Shown: positions 18,782 to 28,252, counted from the first letter of the stretch. The stretch: 64,000 nucleotides of DNA from Microcoleus vaginatus HSN003 (GCF_022701255.1 NZ_CP031705.1:806001-870000); one strand, 5' to 3'. Numbers and translations: made by a program. Notes: generated from the letters alone by a model not told the origin.

Positions 18782-18850
18782 TTGGTTGACTGTTGACTGT
18801 TGACTGTTGACTGGTGACTGGTGACTGTTAACTAATGACTAATAACTAAT
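18782..18850. repeat. Heptanucleotide array between tsaD and GNAT gene
   Basis: Mixed 7-bp units (TTGACTG, GTGACTG, CTAATGA, CTAATAA) fill the gap between the two genes and run into the last codons of tsaD. Confidence 0.85.
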
Positions 18851-19919
18851 GACTCTTGTAGAGTTCCATAATATCGCTGACAGCCATCCGCGAATTGGGT
18901 CCCAAAGTCAGCGGCGATGTGTGTCCTCGCTGCAAGTGTTCTGCCGCCGCACAGCCGATCATTGCTGCGTTGTCTGTACAATATTTTAATGGCGGAAACA
19001 ATACTCGCAAGTTGTGTTTTGCTGCTGCTGCTTGTAAATGTTTTCGGAGTCCGCTGTTTGCTGCAACTCCGCCCCCCACTACAATAGTGGTAAGGCCGAA
19101 ATTTACGGCGCAGTCGATCGCTCTTTTTGTTAAACCCTTGGCTACTGTTTCCTGAAAGCTGGCCGCAATATCATTAATTGTAGAGGCAGGCAAGATGCCT
19201 TCCGCACCCACATTGTTATTTTGTTTCTTGAGTTTCTGTACTAATTGCAAAACTGCGGTTTTCAAGCCGCTAAAACTACTGTCGTAAGGATGATAGCCGC
19301 CACCAGGCAAGGAAATTCTGCCTTCTGGTAGAGGGTATGCTTGGGGATTGCCAAGGGCGGCCAATTTGTCAATCAGCGGCCCGCCGGGATATCCTAGCTG
19401 CAACAGTCTCGCAACTTTATCAAAAGCTTCGCCGGCGGCGTCGTCGCGTGTGTGTCCTACAGTTTCATAAACGCCGCAATCTTTGACATAAATAAAGCTA
19501 GTGTGTCCCCCGGAAACTAACAAACACAAAAACGGTGGCTGCAAGTCGGGTTCGGTAAGGTAAGAAGCGTAGATGTGCCCTTCGAGGTGGTGGACGCCTA
19601 AAAACGGTTTTTGATGGACTATTGCCAAGCTTTTCGCCGCTGTCAGCCCGACTAACAATGCACCTACTAAACCGGGGGCACAAGTCGCTGCAATGCCGTC
19701 AATTTCTGACCAACTCAGGTTTGCTTCACCGAGACACTGGGCAATTACCTGATTGAGCATTTCTAGGTGACTCCGCGAAGCGACTTCCGGCACTACTCCG
19801 CCAAACTGCTCGTGGATTTTAATTTGTGATGCTACAACATTGCTGCAAACTTGACGATTCTTAACAATCGCTGCTGCTGTTTCGTCACAACTTGTTTCGA
19901 TCGCGAAAATGGTTGCCAT
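18846..19919 (-). CDS. tsaD: tRNA N6-adenosine threonylcarbamoyltransferase TsaD
   Basis: Catalyses the last step of t6A37 formation in ANN-decoding tRNAs with TsaB/TsaE. Landmarks: [18 protein letters not shown] start, metal-binding HHLEGH near residue 110, LVSGGHTSF, the [10 protein letters not shown] segment, [11 protein letters not shown], and CTDNAAMIG. At 357 residues it is slightly long. The extra part appears to be residues ~236-250 ([15 protein letters not shown]), encoded by a palindromic repeat GGCAGGCAAGATGCC at 19185-19199 that resembles the window's dispersed repeats. The insert lies before [11 protein letters not shown], between conserved blocks, and keeps the frame. Start ATG 19919. 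Confidence 0.97.
   Translation of the reverse strand: MATIFAIETSCDETAAAIVKNRQVCSNVVASQIKIHEQFGGVVPEVASRSHLEMLNQVIAQCLGEANLSWSEIDGIAATCAPGLVGALLVGLTAAKSLAIVHQKPFLGVHHLEGHIYASYLTEPDLQPPFLCLLVSGGHTSFIYVKDCGVYETVGHTRDDAAGEAFDKVARLLQLGYPGGPLIDKLAALGNPQAYPLPEGRISLPGGGYHPYDSSFSGLKTAVLQLVQKLKKQNNNVGAEGILPASTINDIAASFQETVAKGLTKRAIDCAVNFGLTTIVVGGGVAANSGLRKHLQAAAAKHNLRVLFPPLKYCTDNAAMIGCAAAEHLQRGHTSPLTLGPNSRMAVSDIMELYKSH
19178..19219. repeat. Palindromic repeat inserted in the tsaD frame
   Basis: On the minus strand this reads TGTGGGTGCGGAAGGCATCTT then GCCTGCCTC. Its core AGGCAAGATGCCT is shared with MITE families A and B. It adds about ten residues to TsaD without a stop or frameshift. Confidence 0.6.
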
Positions 19920-20249
19920 TAACTGGTAATTTTATTTGATAGGTTAGTTATTGCTAGCTTAACTAATTCGGCGCAAGTCCCCCGCTCTACCTGTACTCAG
20001 GTTATTGTTAAGGGATTTTTGCCCGATCGACAGGTAAGGTCATCCTCTGATGCAAGGAAGGAATATCCTCGCGGTATTGCTAGCTCAGCATTGACCTATG
20101 AAAACGCGAATCCCTCATTCTATTGGGCTTTGCCGCATCACTGATGGATACTTTAGACTGTCAACAAATGCGGTAATCTGGATTCGCGATCGGCAAGTTG
20201 AAATGCTTGTACAAAAACTTATTGTTTTGTAACAAAAGGAAACAATTCC
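19920..20249. promoter_or_regulatory. Upstream region of psaF; no supported gene
   Basis: A 330-bp gap between the divergent tsaD and psaF. It must hold the psaF promoter, but I cannot place -10/-35 boxes with confidence. A 44-codon frame at 20098-20232 (+) has no ribosome binding site and no recognisable sequence. AAAAGGAAACA just before the psaF ATG is the ribosome binding site. Confidence 0.4.
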
Positions 20250-20738
20250 ATGCGACGATTGTTTGCTGCAATTTTAGTGTTGAGTGTCTGGTTCAGTTTT
20301 GCTCCAGTTGCTTCGGCTTACAATTTAGTGCCGTGCAAGGACTCTCCCGAATTCAAGGAACTGGCTAAAAATGCACGTTCTACAAATGGCGACCCCGCAT
20401 CTGCGAAAGCGCGGTTCGATCGCTATTCCCAAGCTATGTGCGGCCCGGAAGGATACCCGCACTTAATCGTAGACGGCAACTTGAGCAGAGCAGGGGACTT
20501 TTTGATTCCTAGCATACTGTTCTTGTATATGGCAGGTTGGATTGGTTGGGTGGGCCGTTCTTATCTGCAAGTTACCAAAAAATCAGCAACCCCAGAGGAA
20601 AAAGAGATTATTATCGACGTTCCTTTGGCCCTCAGATGTATGCTGAGCGGCGTTTTATGGCCTCTGGCAGCTATCACATCAATCACCAGCGGTGAAATGT
20701 TTGCCAAGGAAGACGAAATTACTGTTTCCCCCCGCTAA
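20250..20738 (+). CDS. psaF: Photosystem I subunit III (PsaF)
   Basis: Plastocyanin/cytochrome c6-docking subunit of photosystem I. 162 residues: an N-terminal signal peptide ([23 protein letters not shown], cleavage after ASA) sends the N-terminal domain to the lumen; the mature protein begins [12 protein letters not shown]. The lumenal domain has the two-cysteine pattern ([16 protein letters not shown]). The transmembrane helix [16 protein letters not shown] and a second hydrophobic stretch follow. It forms the usual psaFJ pair with psaJ 117 bp downstream. Confidence 0.98.
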   Translation: MRRLFAAILVLSVWFSFAPVASAYNLVPCKDSPEFKELAKNARSTNGDPASAKARFDRYSQAMCGPEGYPHLIVDGNLSRAGDFLIPSILFLYMAGWIGWVGRSYLQVTKKSATPEEKEIIIDVPLALRCMLSGVLWPLAAITSITSGEMFAKEDEITVSPR

Positions 20739-20855
20739 AATAGGGAAATGGAGAAGCGCTAATAGCTAACAGTTAAGTAATTAACTGCAAATTAGCAATT
20801 AGGCGTAGACCGATCGGCAATTACCAACTGTCTCGAATTTTCAGGAGCAGAATTC

Positions 20856-20984
20856 ATGCAATATTTTGTCAGGTTTCTTTCGACCGCACCAGTATTGGCT
20901 ATCCTTTGGCTATCTATTCAAGGCGCGGCTTTAATTGAATTTAACCGCTTTTTCCCAGACCTGCTTTTCCATCCGATGCCGTAA
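20856..20984 (+). CDS. psaJ: Photosystem I subunit IX (PsaJ)
   Basis: A 42-residue single-span subunit that contacts PsaF. The sequence [20 protein letters not shown] and the end [14 protein letters not shown] are diagnostic. CAGGAG lies 11 bases upstream of the ATG. Same strand as psaF and conserved as an operon in cyanobacteria. Confidence 0.98.
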   Translation: MQYFVRFLSTAPVLAILWLSIQGAALIEFNRFFPDLLFHPMP

Positions 20985-21025
20985 GATTTGAGGGAAATTA
21001 GGTTGCAAAACCTAGTAGGTAAAAG

Positions 21026-21092
21026 TTGAGAGTTTTGATTTTTGAAGGATGAGTTACAGGTTAATTTAAAACTCAAATATCAAAACTCTCAA
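21026..21092. repeat. Long hairpin downstream of psaJ
   Basis: Inverted repeat TTGAGAGTTTTGATTTTTGA / TCAAATATCAAAACTCTCAA (one mismatch over 20 bp) with a 27-base loop. No T-run follows, so it is a stable 3' structure or a small repeat element rather than a classic terminator. Confidence 0.6.
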
Positions 21093-21167
21093 ACCACACC
21101 AGTTAGTGCAAAACCAGCGCCTAAATGGGTGAAAGCCAAGGATATAAACTATTTAGTTATCAAATTA

Positions 21168-21216
21168 GTTCCTAATGACTAATGACTAATGACTAATGAT
21201 TAATGACTATTGACTA
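21168..21216. repeat. Heptanucleotide array (CTAATGA)n
   Basis: Six to seven units of 7 bp in the leader of the nitrilase-family gene, ending about 15 bases before its ATG. Confidence 0.85.
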
Positions 21217-21229
21217 ATATTGTGAATCG

Positions 21230-22042
21230 ATGAAGTCTTATCTCGCCGCAGCAATTCAAATGACTAGCTTGCCTGACCTGCAAAAAAATTTGGTTCAGGC
21301 AGAGGAATTAATCGACCTGGCAGTACGTCGGGGTGCGGAGTTAGTTTCCTTACCAGAAAATTTCTCGTTTATGGGAGAAGAGGAGGAAAAAATTGCTTTT
21401 TCAGAAGCGATCGGACTCGAAAGCGAAAAATTCCTCAAAACGATGGCCCAACGGTTCCAGGTAACAATTCTGGGCGGCGGATTTCCAGTGCCGACTCTAG
21501 GGGGGAAGGTATACAATACCTCTTTGCTGGTAGACCAAAACGGCACTGAAGTGGCAAGGTACAGAAAAGTACATTTGTTCGATGTGAATGTTCCCGACGG
21601 CATTACTTACAGAGAATCGAACACTGTGAAAGCTGGTGAAGATTTGCCGCCGGTTTATGTGTCGCCGGAGTTGGGGACGCTGGGACTTTCCGTGTGCTAT
21701 GACGTGCGGTTCCCGGAAGTGTACAGGCATTTGTCGTACAAGGGGGCTGATATTTTGTTCGTGCCGGCGGCGTTTACTGCTTACACTGGCAAGGATCACT
21801 GGAAGGTTTTGTTGCAAGCTAGGGCGATCGAGAACACTTGTTATATGATTGCCCCTGCACAAACTGGCCGCCACTACGGCCGCCGTCAAACTCACGGTCA
21901 CGCGATGATTATAGACCCTTGGGGTACGGTTTTGGCGGATGCTGGAGAGGAACCGGGTGTGGCGATCGCAGAAATTAATCCCGATCGACTAGAACAAGTC
22001 CGTCGCCAGATGCCATCTCTGCAACACCGGGTTTTTATTTGA
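21230..22042 (+). CDS. Carbon-nitrogen hydrolase, Nit1-like
   Basis: 270-residue cytosolic amidase of the nitrilase superfamily. The Glu-Lys-Cys triad is visible: Glu43 in SLPENF, Lys in YRKVHLFDV near 113, Cys in LSVCYDVRFPE near 154. The closing segment HGHAMIIDPWG and EEPGVAIAEINPDRLE are typical of the Nit1 branch, whose members hydrolyse deaminated glutathione (metabolite repair). That specific substrate is inferred from family resemblance. The gene stands alone. Confidence 0.92.
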   Translation: MKSYLAAAIQMTSLPDLQKNLVQAEELIDLAVRRGAELVSLPENFSFMGEEEEKIAFSEAIGLESEKFLKTMAQRFQVTILGGGFPVPTLGGKVYNTSLLVDQNGTEVARYRKVHLFDVNVPDGITYRESNTVKAGEDLPPVYVSPELGTLGLSVCYDVRFPEVYRHLSYKGADILFVPAAFTAYTGKDHWKVLLQARAIENTCYMIAPAQTGRHYGRRQTHGHAMIIDPWGTVLADAGEEPGVAIAEINPDRLEQVRRQMPSLQHRVFI

Positions 22043-22205
22043 AGGAATTTTGAGATTAATTGGTCTCAAAATTTCATTCCCCGTCAGCGACAAGACCTGA
22101 AAAGTTTTTATCCGAGCGAGGAATTGTGTAGGTTCGTACACAAAAAAACTTAGCTCATGTGCGCCCAGAACTGAGTTGGGGCGGGTTTACGGTTGAGATA
22201 AAGCC

Positions 22206-22260
22206 GATCCCCCCTAACCCCCCTTAACAAGGGGGGGACAGGAGTGTTATCAAAGTCCCC
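22206..22260. repeat. GATC-ended MITE, left part (split by IS)
   Basis: Starts GATCCCCCCTAACCCCCC and contains a C-run/G-run hairpin (CCCCCCTTAACAAGGGGGG). The matching right end GGGGGATTTGGGGGGATC lies at 23855-23871. The IS4-type element sits between the halves. Confidence 0.75.
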
Positions 22261-22269
22261 CTTCTTAAG

Positions 22270-23697
22270 CTATGCCTTACTCACATCTTTCTTAACAAAA
22301 TCAGGCTTGACATCCGGGGGGGAATGGGTGGAAACTAATTTCCATGTACCAGCAATGTCATGCAAACGTTGCCAGCCTCGCCACAGGGTCTTGACACCCG
22401 GTTCACCATCACATGAACGTCCTAAAAATCCACCTAATTTTGCAATCCAACGAATGCAATTACTTAAAGTTGGGGGTGATTCACTAGGGATAGGAGTCCC
22501 ATGAATTGTGCAGTAAAGTGCTTGCCATTCATGGGTTTCGAGAATGGTGTCCCCTCCCAGCTCAGGATGATGACGAGATTCGTAAATCATCCACAATAAC
22601 CGCCATGCCACAATTGTGTAGGTTGAGATTGCCCGTTCGATGCGCTCGGCAGTTTCTAATTGTAGCTGTTCTAAACCGCATCCACTTTTAAGAACGTAAT
22701 GATAGCGTTCGATTAACCAACGGTAACTGTACCAGCGTAAGCACTGGACAAGATCAGAGAAACCATTAATGGGCAAGGTGGTCAATAACAACCAGCTTAC
22801 AGGCTTCTCTGTGGTCGGTGGGTTGTTTTCACTAGCCAGAATCACTTGCACTGTCAGCGGCTGTAAATTTTGGTGGTGAGGGTGGCTTTGAGGAGGTAGA
22901 ATTTCGACTGTTGTAGCCTGCAGGTTCAGAGTCGCTTTACGAGCTTCTCGCTGCGGATTAGCTCGCAATTCCAAGTCCAGTTGTCCGGCGATCGGTACTT
23001 TGGCGATCGCACCTTGTAGTCGCTCTACTTCTTTTGTACCATCAGAGTTCTTGACTTGACGGTTGTGATAGGCGCGAATTAACAACTGAGAATTCTCAGG
23101 TCTTTCAGTCGCTAAAAAGTCATAGATGTCGGCTTCGCGATCGGCTACCGTTAGTACAGTAATTGATTCTGGCATCACCTTCTGGGTCGCATCAAGAGCT
23201 GTTAACCAACGTTGGCTTTCTTTGTCTTTGGTTTCGGTTTGATTTCTGGAATGCTTCTTACCAATAGTCGCAGGATCTCGCGCCCATACTTGTTGGTGCA
23301 ACACTCCTAATGGTACTCCATTGGCAGAGCTACAAAATACTGAGTGAACTTTCAGACCCCGACTGGTGGCACTATCCAAGTGTCCCATTCCTTTCTTGCT
23401 GGGATGGTGGGTGAAATTCAGTTCTGTGGTGTCCTGAATCGCCAGAACCATTGGGTGTACTTTGATTCGTTCGATGGTACTTCTTTGGTGGGCTTGGCGA
23501 ATCGCATCTGACGAGACTCGTGGAGATGACCAAAAGTCATAAGCCCCTTGGGTGGCTGCCCAATCCCCTGATGCTTGTGGCACAGTGGCATGGGGCTGTG
23601 AGGCTAAGTCTGAGACAATTCGCACCAGTCTTTTCTGGCGACGCCGATCGCCTAAACAAGCAAATTGTAGTTCTGCTACTGCCCATTCTGCCGTCAT
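22270..23697 (-). CDS. IS4-family transposase
   Basis: 475 residues, apparently intact. The N-terminal Tn5-type DNA-binding region (WAVAELQFACLGDRRRQKRL) is followed by the RNase H-like DDE core: first Asp in LAIQDTTELNF, second in TVADREADIYDF, and the Y-(2)-R-(3)-E-(6)-K signature in YRWLIERYHYVLKSG. The C-terminal region (WRLLWMIYESR, GFLGRSCDGEPGVKTLWRGW) is also Tn5-like. ATG at 23697; TAG in the left inverted repeat. Confidence 0.95.
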   Translation of the reverse strand: MTAEWAVAELQFACLGDRRRQKRLVRIVSDLASQPHATVPQASGDWAATQGAYDFWSSPRVSSDAIRQAHQRSTIERIKVHPMVLAIQDTTELNFTHHPSKKGMGHLDSATSRGLKVHSVFCSSANGVPLGVLHQQVWARDPATIGKKHSRNQTETKDKESQRWLTALDATQKVMPESITVLTVADREADIYDFLATERPENSQLLIRAYHNRQVKNSDGTKEVERLQGAIAKVPIAGQLDLELRANPQREARKATLNLQATTVEILPPQSHPHHQNLQPLTVQVILASENNPPTTEKPVSWLLLTTLPINGFSDLVQCLRWYSYRWLIERYHYVLKSGCGLEQLQLETAERIERAISTYTIVAWRLLWMIYESRHHPELGGDTILETHEWQALYCTIHGTPIPSESPPTLSNCIRWIAKLGGFLGRSCDGEPGVKTLWRGWQRLHDIAGTWKLVSTHSPPDVKPDFVKKDVSKA

Positions 23698-23791
23698 AGT
23701 TCCTCACTCGCCTCTGATACCGTAATTTCAGGCTTACTTGATTCGGTTCCTGGTTGTCAATCCTACTCCAAGGGAGCGAGCGCCCGGAGGT

Positions 23792-23813
23792 CGCTCCGGC
23801 TTGAGCCGGAGCG
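23792..23813. repeat. Hairpin upstream of IS4 transposase gene
   Basis: CGCTCCGGCT-TG-AGCCGGAGCG, a perfect 10-bp stem with a 2-base loop, just inside the right end of the IS. Confidence 0.8.
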
Positions 23814-23854
23814 CCTTTGTTAAGAAAGATGTGAGTAAGGCATAGCTTCTTAAG

Positions 23855-23871
23855 GGGGATTTGGGGGGATC
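23855..23871. repeat. GATC-ended MITE, right part
   Basis: GGGGGATTTGGGGGGATC-type terminus complementary to the left end at 22206. Removing the IS and one 9-bp duplication restores a MITE of about 80 bp. Confidence 0.7.
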
Positions 23872-24032
23872 GAGACGGGTAAAAGCGAAATTGATCGAGG
23901 GTTTTTTTCCCAGGAGATGAACGACCAATAACTCACGATAAAATATCTAATGCAGGTTCAATGGGCGTGCACTTCTGCTAAAAGGCGAATTGGCGAAAGT
24001 AGAATTGCACGAAATGCGTCTTTTTGGGATAA

Positions 24033-24551
24033 ATGAAACACACTCTTTCGGTTTTAGTTGAAGATGAAGCGGGTGTCCTCACTCGAATTGCTGGTTTGTT
24101 TGCCCGTCGGGGTTTTAATATTGAAAGTCTGGCCGTTGGCCCGGCGGAGCAAGTGGGAATATCTCGGATTACGATGGTTGTACCCGGAGATGACCAGATT
24201 ATCGAACAGTTGACCAAGCAACTGTACAAGTTGATTAACGTGCTTAAAGTTCAGGATATAACAGAAATTCCCTGTGTAGAACGGGAGTTAATGTTACTGA
24301 AAGTTAATGCTGCTAGCGGGACGCGATCGGAAATAATTGAGTTAGCTCAAATTTTTAGAGCGCGAGTTGTGGATATTGGTGATGATACGCTGACATTGGA
24401 AGTTGTGGGAGATCCCGGTAAAATGGTGGCGATCGTCCAGGTTCTGAATAGATTTGGGATTAAGGAAATTGCTCGTACTGGGAAAATTGCCCTGACGCGA
24501 GAGTCGGGGGTAAATACTGAGTTTCTCAAGTCTTTGGAAGCGAAACTTTAA
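24033..24551 (+). CDS. ilvH: Acetolactate synthase small (regulatory) subunit
   Basis: Regulatory subunit of acetohydroxyacid synthase in branched-chain amino acid synthesis; binds valine for feedback control. 172 residues: N-terminal ACT domain ([35 protein letters not shown]), second ACT-like region ([39 protein letters not shown]). No large subunit is nearby, as is common in cyanobacteria. ATG at 24033. Confidence 0.96.
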   Translation: MKHTLSVLVEDEAGVLTRIAGLFARRGFNIESLAVGPAEQVGISRITMVVPGDDQIIEQLTKQLYKLINVLKVQDITEIPCVERELMLLKVNAASGTRSEIIELAQIFRARVVDIGDDTLTLEVVGDPGKMVAIVQVLNRFGIKEIARTGKIALTRESGVNTEFLKSLEAKL

Positions 24552-24601
24552 GGAAGAAGGAAGAAGGAAGAAGGAAGAAGGAAGAAGGAAGAAGGAAGAA
24601 T
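24552..24601. repeat. Heptanucleotide array (GGAAGAA)n after ilvH
   Basis: About six 7-bp units begin right after the ilvH stop codon. A second set of TAATGAC-type heptamers lies at 24665-24706. Confidence 0.9.
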
Positions 24602-24664
24602 GTTTTAACTTCCAATTGCTAATTTCCAATTTCCAATTCCCGATTCCCTTTTCCCACTTTCCTT

Positions 24665-24706
24665 TTACCAATGACTACTAACTAATGACTAATGACTGAT
24701 GACTAA
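24665..24706. repeat. Heptanucleotide array (CTAATGA)n
   Basis: Degenerate 7-bp units fill the space up to the stop codon of the GGDEF/EAL gene. Confidence 0.75.
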
Positions 24707-27700
24707 TTACCATTTGGGTTGACTTTCTATCAAAAGTGTGGCTGCCATGCTGTCTATCGGCTTTGAGAAAAAGTATCCTTGTCCGTATTCGCATTGCAGT
24801 GCTCTGAGTAAATTAAGCTGTTCGATGGTTTCGATTCCTTCAGCAATTACATCCATACCTAAATGACTGGCTAAAATTAAAATAGTCTGTACAATCGCTT
24901 CGTTGCCTTCATCTTCAGTCATGCGGCTGACAAAAGCTCGATCGATTTTTAAAGCATCAGTTGGAAAAGTGTGCAGGCGGCTCAAAGAAGAATAGCCAGT
25001 GCCGAAATCGTCAATATATAATTGAATTTCTAAATTTTTCAATTCCGCGAGGATAGCCACTGCCGATTCGGAATTCTCCATGATGACGCCTTCAGTAATT
25101 TCTACCTTTAAAGTGCGGGGGTCAAGCTGAGTTTCTTGTAAAATTTCGCGAATGCGATCAATTAAATCCGGTTGTTTAAATTGTTGGTTAGAAAGGTTGA
25201 CGCTGACAGTCAACGGCGGATTGGCTGGGAATTTTTGGTGCCATTCGTGGATCTGATGACAAGCAGATCGCATCATCCACCAGCCCATAGGTATAATCAA
25301 TCTAGTTTCTTCAGCTACTAAAATAAACTCGCCAGGAGATACGACACCCCGCTGCGGGTGATACCACCGCAGCAGCGCTTCAAAACCGCTGATTTTACCG
25401 GTAATTAGAGAGACGATGGGCTGATAGTAAAGCTGAAATTCCTGGGAGTCTAAAGCGCGTCGCAGGTCGTTTTCCAGTTGCAAAAGGGCGACGGCGCGAG
25501 TGTGCATACTTAAGTCAAAAACTTCGTGGCGAGCTTTGCCCAATCCCTTAGCATGATACATGGCCGCATCTGCATCTCGGAGCAGTTCTTCAGGTCGATC
25601 GTACAACATGGATAACGGGACATTGGGAACAGGAGAGTCGGAAGATAAGCAAGACAAAGAAGTTTCCCGATCGATATTTCCCAGATTTTCGAGACTCGAC
25701 CGTTTGCTGGTTTCCGTTGGATAGGGAGGAAAACCAGAACAAACAATCCCAATGCTAGCACTGGTAAAAACTTGATACTCGTTAAGGTAAAAAGGCTCTG
25801 CCAGTTCCGCTTGCACTCGTTCGGCAATCACGATCGCATCCTCGGTGCTTTTGATATTTTCCAGCAAAATAGCGAATTCGTCGCCGCCGAGACGGGCAAC
25901 AGTATCTCCAGCGCGCAAACAGATTCCCAGGCGCTGCGCGATCGCGATCAGCAACCGATCGCCAACTAAATGCCCCAAACTGTCGTTAACAACCTTAAAG
26001 CGATCAAGATCGATAAACAGCACCGCAAACAAAATCTCGGGGCGACGTTTTGAAAGATCGATCGCGTGCCCCAAACGATCCATAAATAAAGATCGGTTGG
26101 GCAAACCGGTTAGCATATCGTGCAAAGCATCGTGTACTAACTTATCTTCTGCTATTTTGCGGAGGGTAATATCTTCGACAGTGCCTTCGTAGTAAAGTAA
26201 ATTTCCGTCAGGGTCGCGAACTGCCCGGCCGTTCTCGGAAACCCAGATAGTAGTGCCGTCAGCGCGGTAAACTTGGGACTCGAACTCAGACACAAAACCG
26301 TGTTTTTCGATCGCGCGCAAAAACTCGACGCGGCGGTTGGGATCGAGGTAAAGTTGCCGATCTATGTCTTGGATATTCGCCATCAATTCGGCGGCCGACT
26401 CGTAGCCGTAAATTCTCGCCAAAGCAGGGTTAGCGCTGAGATAGCGTCCGTCGGCCGTTGTCTGGAAAATGCCTTCGATCGCATTTTCAAAGATACTGCG
26501 GTATTTCTCTTCCGCCTGTTGCAGCGCGAATTCTGCCTGCTTGCGATCTGTGATATCGGTCAACGTGGCGAGATAGCCTAGAACTTCACCGCTTTTGGTC
26601 ATTTCGGGCACTGCTTGCGAAAAGACCCAGGTTGTGAAGTCACCGTTGCAAAAACGGTACTCTAACTTACAGGGCAACTTATCTGTGACAGCGCGATACC
26701 ACTGGCTCAAAACACGCTCGCGGTCTTCGGGATGCAAACTTTGCGCCCAACCTTCGCCTAGTGCCTTTGCCACAGTCAGTCCCGCCATCTCCAAAAATCG
26801 CTCATTGACGTACAAGCACTCTCCAGTAGCGTCAGCGCGGAAAATCCCGACCGGCAGTATTTTTGCCAAGGTGTAATAGCGGTATTCGCTTTCTAGCAGC
26901 GCGCTGGCAGCTACCTTAGTCTCTGTGATGTCAAACATTGCGCCTTGAAGGATGACAGACTTGCTTGCTTCATCGCGAACTGCGGTCGCTTGATCGCGGA
27001 ACCAGACGACTCGGCCGTTGCGGGCGATCGCGCGGTATTCTGAAACCAGCGACCCGTCGCAGAAGATATCTTCTCCCTCGCTGAATTTCTGTGTAGCGTT
27101 TTCAACTAACACGCGGTCGCGGTCTTCTGGGTGAACGAGTTTCAGCCACAAGTCGGGGTCTGCCCTCCATTCAGCTACAGAATAACCTAGAAAAGTCTCG
27201 ATTTGTGGGCTGATGTAAAGTTTGGCCGCCTTGCGATTGAGGGGAGAAATGTAGGTGACAGCGGGCATTTGTTCTACCAGGGCGCAGTATTTCGCTTCTA
27301 CAGTAGACAGTGCTGCTTCTAGGCGCTGCCGCTCTAATTCGGCGGCTGCCCGTCCCGCAAAGATGCTGAGAATTAATCGGAATTTGGCAAGATGTGCTTC
27401 GGCCAGGGGTCGATCGTGAAAAATACAAATAATGCCTAAAGGTTCGCCGTAAGAGTTTTTCAGCAAGACTCCCAGGAAACTGCGCGCACCTGTAACTACC
27501 GGTCTGCGGTCTTCTGGAAAGGTTTCCGAGAGGTTGTCGAGACAGGAATACATTCCCCCCTCCAGCACCCGCGCTTCGGGAGTATTGGCGGTGTCGCACT
27601 CAAAGTTTGGCTGCTGCTGTCCGTCGCTCCAAAAACTGATAAGTTGCAATCTATCGGCAGCAGCATCGCTGCGTGCCTTCGACTTAATAGATTTGGCAGC

Positions 27701-28252
27701 GACGGCGGTGCGAACTCCGAGTGCTGAGGCTAAGTGGCAAACTAAGGCATCAAAGAATTCTGCTCCCCCCGGCGAATCAGTACCTGCTAGGATTGCGCCC
27801 AACAAATCTTCCTCTAATTGCTCGGAAGCAGTAACTTTAGGAGGATTCTCGGCATTCGGGCGATCGGGATTTTCCCCCATCGAACCCGAAATGCTCAGAC
27901 TTAGGGTTTTGCAGGTTCCAGGCCCCACACGATGCGAAGAATTCACAGTTAGGCGCTGTTGCTTGGCGAAGAATACAGCGCGGCCCATACCTAAAACTTT
28001 ATTTAAGAAGCTGTCAGTTGCCGGCCACAGATTTGAGTTGGGGAAAAGCAAAAAGTTTTTCCGCCTTTTCAATCCCGCAGATAAATCGTCGGGCTTTAAT
28101 TCTGCCAACTGCCGTTGCTCGTGGGGTACCGGTAGACTCGATGGCCTTCGGTGCCGCTTGAGATAAATCGCGGACACCAAGGCTAAAGTCGCCGATAATC
28201 CCAGAAGATATGCAAGAATCTCAAAGTAAAAAAATAAATCTAGATCGAACAT
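24707..28252 (-). CDS. Membrane-anchored GAF-PAS3-GGDEF-EAL cyclic di-GMP protein
   Basis: 1181 residues. One N-terminal membrane span (EILAYLLGLSATLALVSAIYL), a GAF-like region (~150-310), three PAS/PAC units (~320-705), GGDEF (~715-905) and EAL (~925-1175). GGDEF looks active (RLGGDEFAILLEN) and has the RxxD inhibitory site five residues before it (RAGDTVARL). EAL catalytic residues are all present: EALLRW, NLSNQQF, EITEGV, DDFGTGYSS, KIDRAFV, AEGIET, QGYFFSKP. The protein could therefore both make and degrade c-di-GMP. The GGDEF domain carries an unusual insertion of ~40 residues (YPTETSKRSSLENLG...) before the final EELLRDADAAMYHAK helix. Confidence 0.94.
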   Translation of the reverse strand: MFDLDLFFYFEILAYLLGLSATLALVSAIYLKRHRRPSSLPVPHEQRQLAELKPDDLSAGLKRRKNFLLFPNSNLWPATDSFLNKVLGMGRAVFFAKQQRLTVNSSHRVGPGTCKTLSLSISGSMGENPDRPNAENPPKVTASEQLEEDLLGAILAGTDSPGGAEFFDALVCHLASALGVRTAVAAKSIKSKARSDAAADRLQLISFWSDGQQQPNFECDTANTPEARVLEGGMYSCLDNLSETFPEDRRPVVTGARSFLGVLLKNSYGEPLGIICIFHDRPLAEAHLAKFRLILSIFAGRAAAELERQRLEAALSTVEAKYCALVEQMPAVTYISPLNRKAAKLYISPQIETFLGYSVAEWRADPDLWLKLVHPEDRDRVLVENATQKFSEGEDIFCDGSLVSEYRAIARNGRVVWFRDQATAVRDEASKSVILQGAMFDITETKVAASALLESEYRYYTLAKILPVGIFRADATGECLYVNERFLEMAGLTVAKALGEGWAQSLHPEDRERVLSQWYRAVTDKLPCKLEYRFCNGDFTTWVFSQAVPEMTKSGEVLGYLATLTDITDRKQAEFALQQAEEKYRSIFENAIEGIFQTTADGRYLSANPALARIYGYESAAELMANIQDIDRQLYLDPNRRVEFLRAIEKHGFVSEFESQVYRADGTTIWVSENGRAVRDPDGNLLYYEGTVEDITLRKIAEDKLVHDALHDMLTGLPNRSLFMDRLGHAIDLSKRRPEILFAVLFIDLDRFKVVNDSLGHLVGDRLLIAIAQRLGICLRAGDTVARLGGDEFAILLENIKSTEDAIVIAERVQAELAEPFYLNEYQVFTSASIGIVCSGFPPYPTETSKRSSLENLGNIDRETSLSCLSSDSPVPNVPLSMLYDRPEELLRDADAAMYHAKGLGKARHEVFDLSMHTRAVALLQLENDLRRALDSQEFQLYYQPIVSLITGKISGFEALLRWYHPQRGVVSPGEFILVAEETRLIIPMGWWMMRSACHQIHEWHQKFPANPPLTVSVNLSNQQFKQPDLIDRIREILQETQLDPRTLKVEITEGVIMENSESAVAILAELKNLEIQLYIDDFGTGYSSLSRLHTFPTDALKIDRAFVSRMTEDEGNEAIVQTILILASHLGMDVIAEGIETIEQLNLLRALQCEYGQGYFFSKPIDSMAATLLIESQPKW

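Larger units (their letters stand above)
22270..23845 (-). mobile_element. Complete IS4-family (IS50-like) insertion sequence
   Basis: 1576 bp. Perfect terminal inverted repeats of 30 bp: left end CTATGCCTTACTCACATCTT..., right end its exact complement. A 9-bp direct repeat CTTCTTAAG flanks it at 22261-22269 and 23846-23854, the target duplication size known for Tn5-type elements. One transposase gene occupies the element, its stop codon within the left repeat. A 10-bp-stem hairpin (23792-23813) lies upstream of the gene and could block read-in transcription. Intact ends and identical target duplications suggest a recent insertion. Confidence 0.93.

Noticed and set aside
19930..20100. Possible structured RNA or tRNA upstream of psaF
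   Set aside because: No cloverleaf could be drawn and no known RNA motif was recognised.
20098..20232. 44-codon frame upstream of psaF
   Set aside because: No ribosome binding site, no recognisable sequence; lies where the psaF promoter should be.
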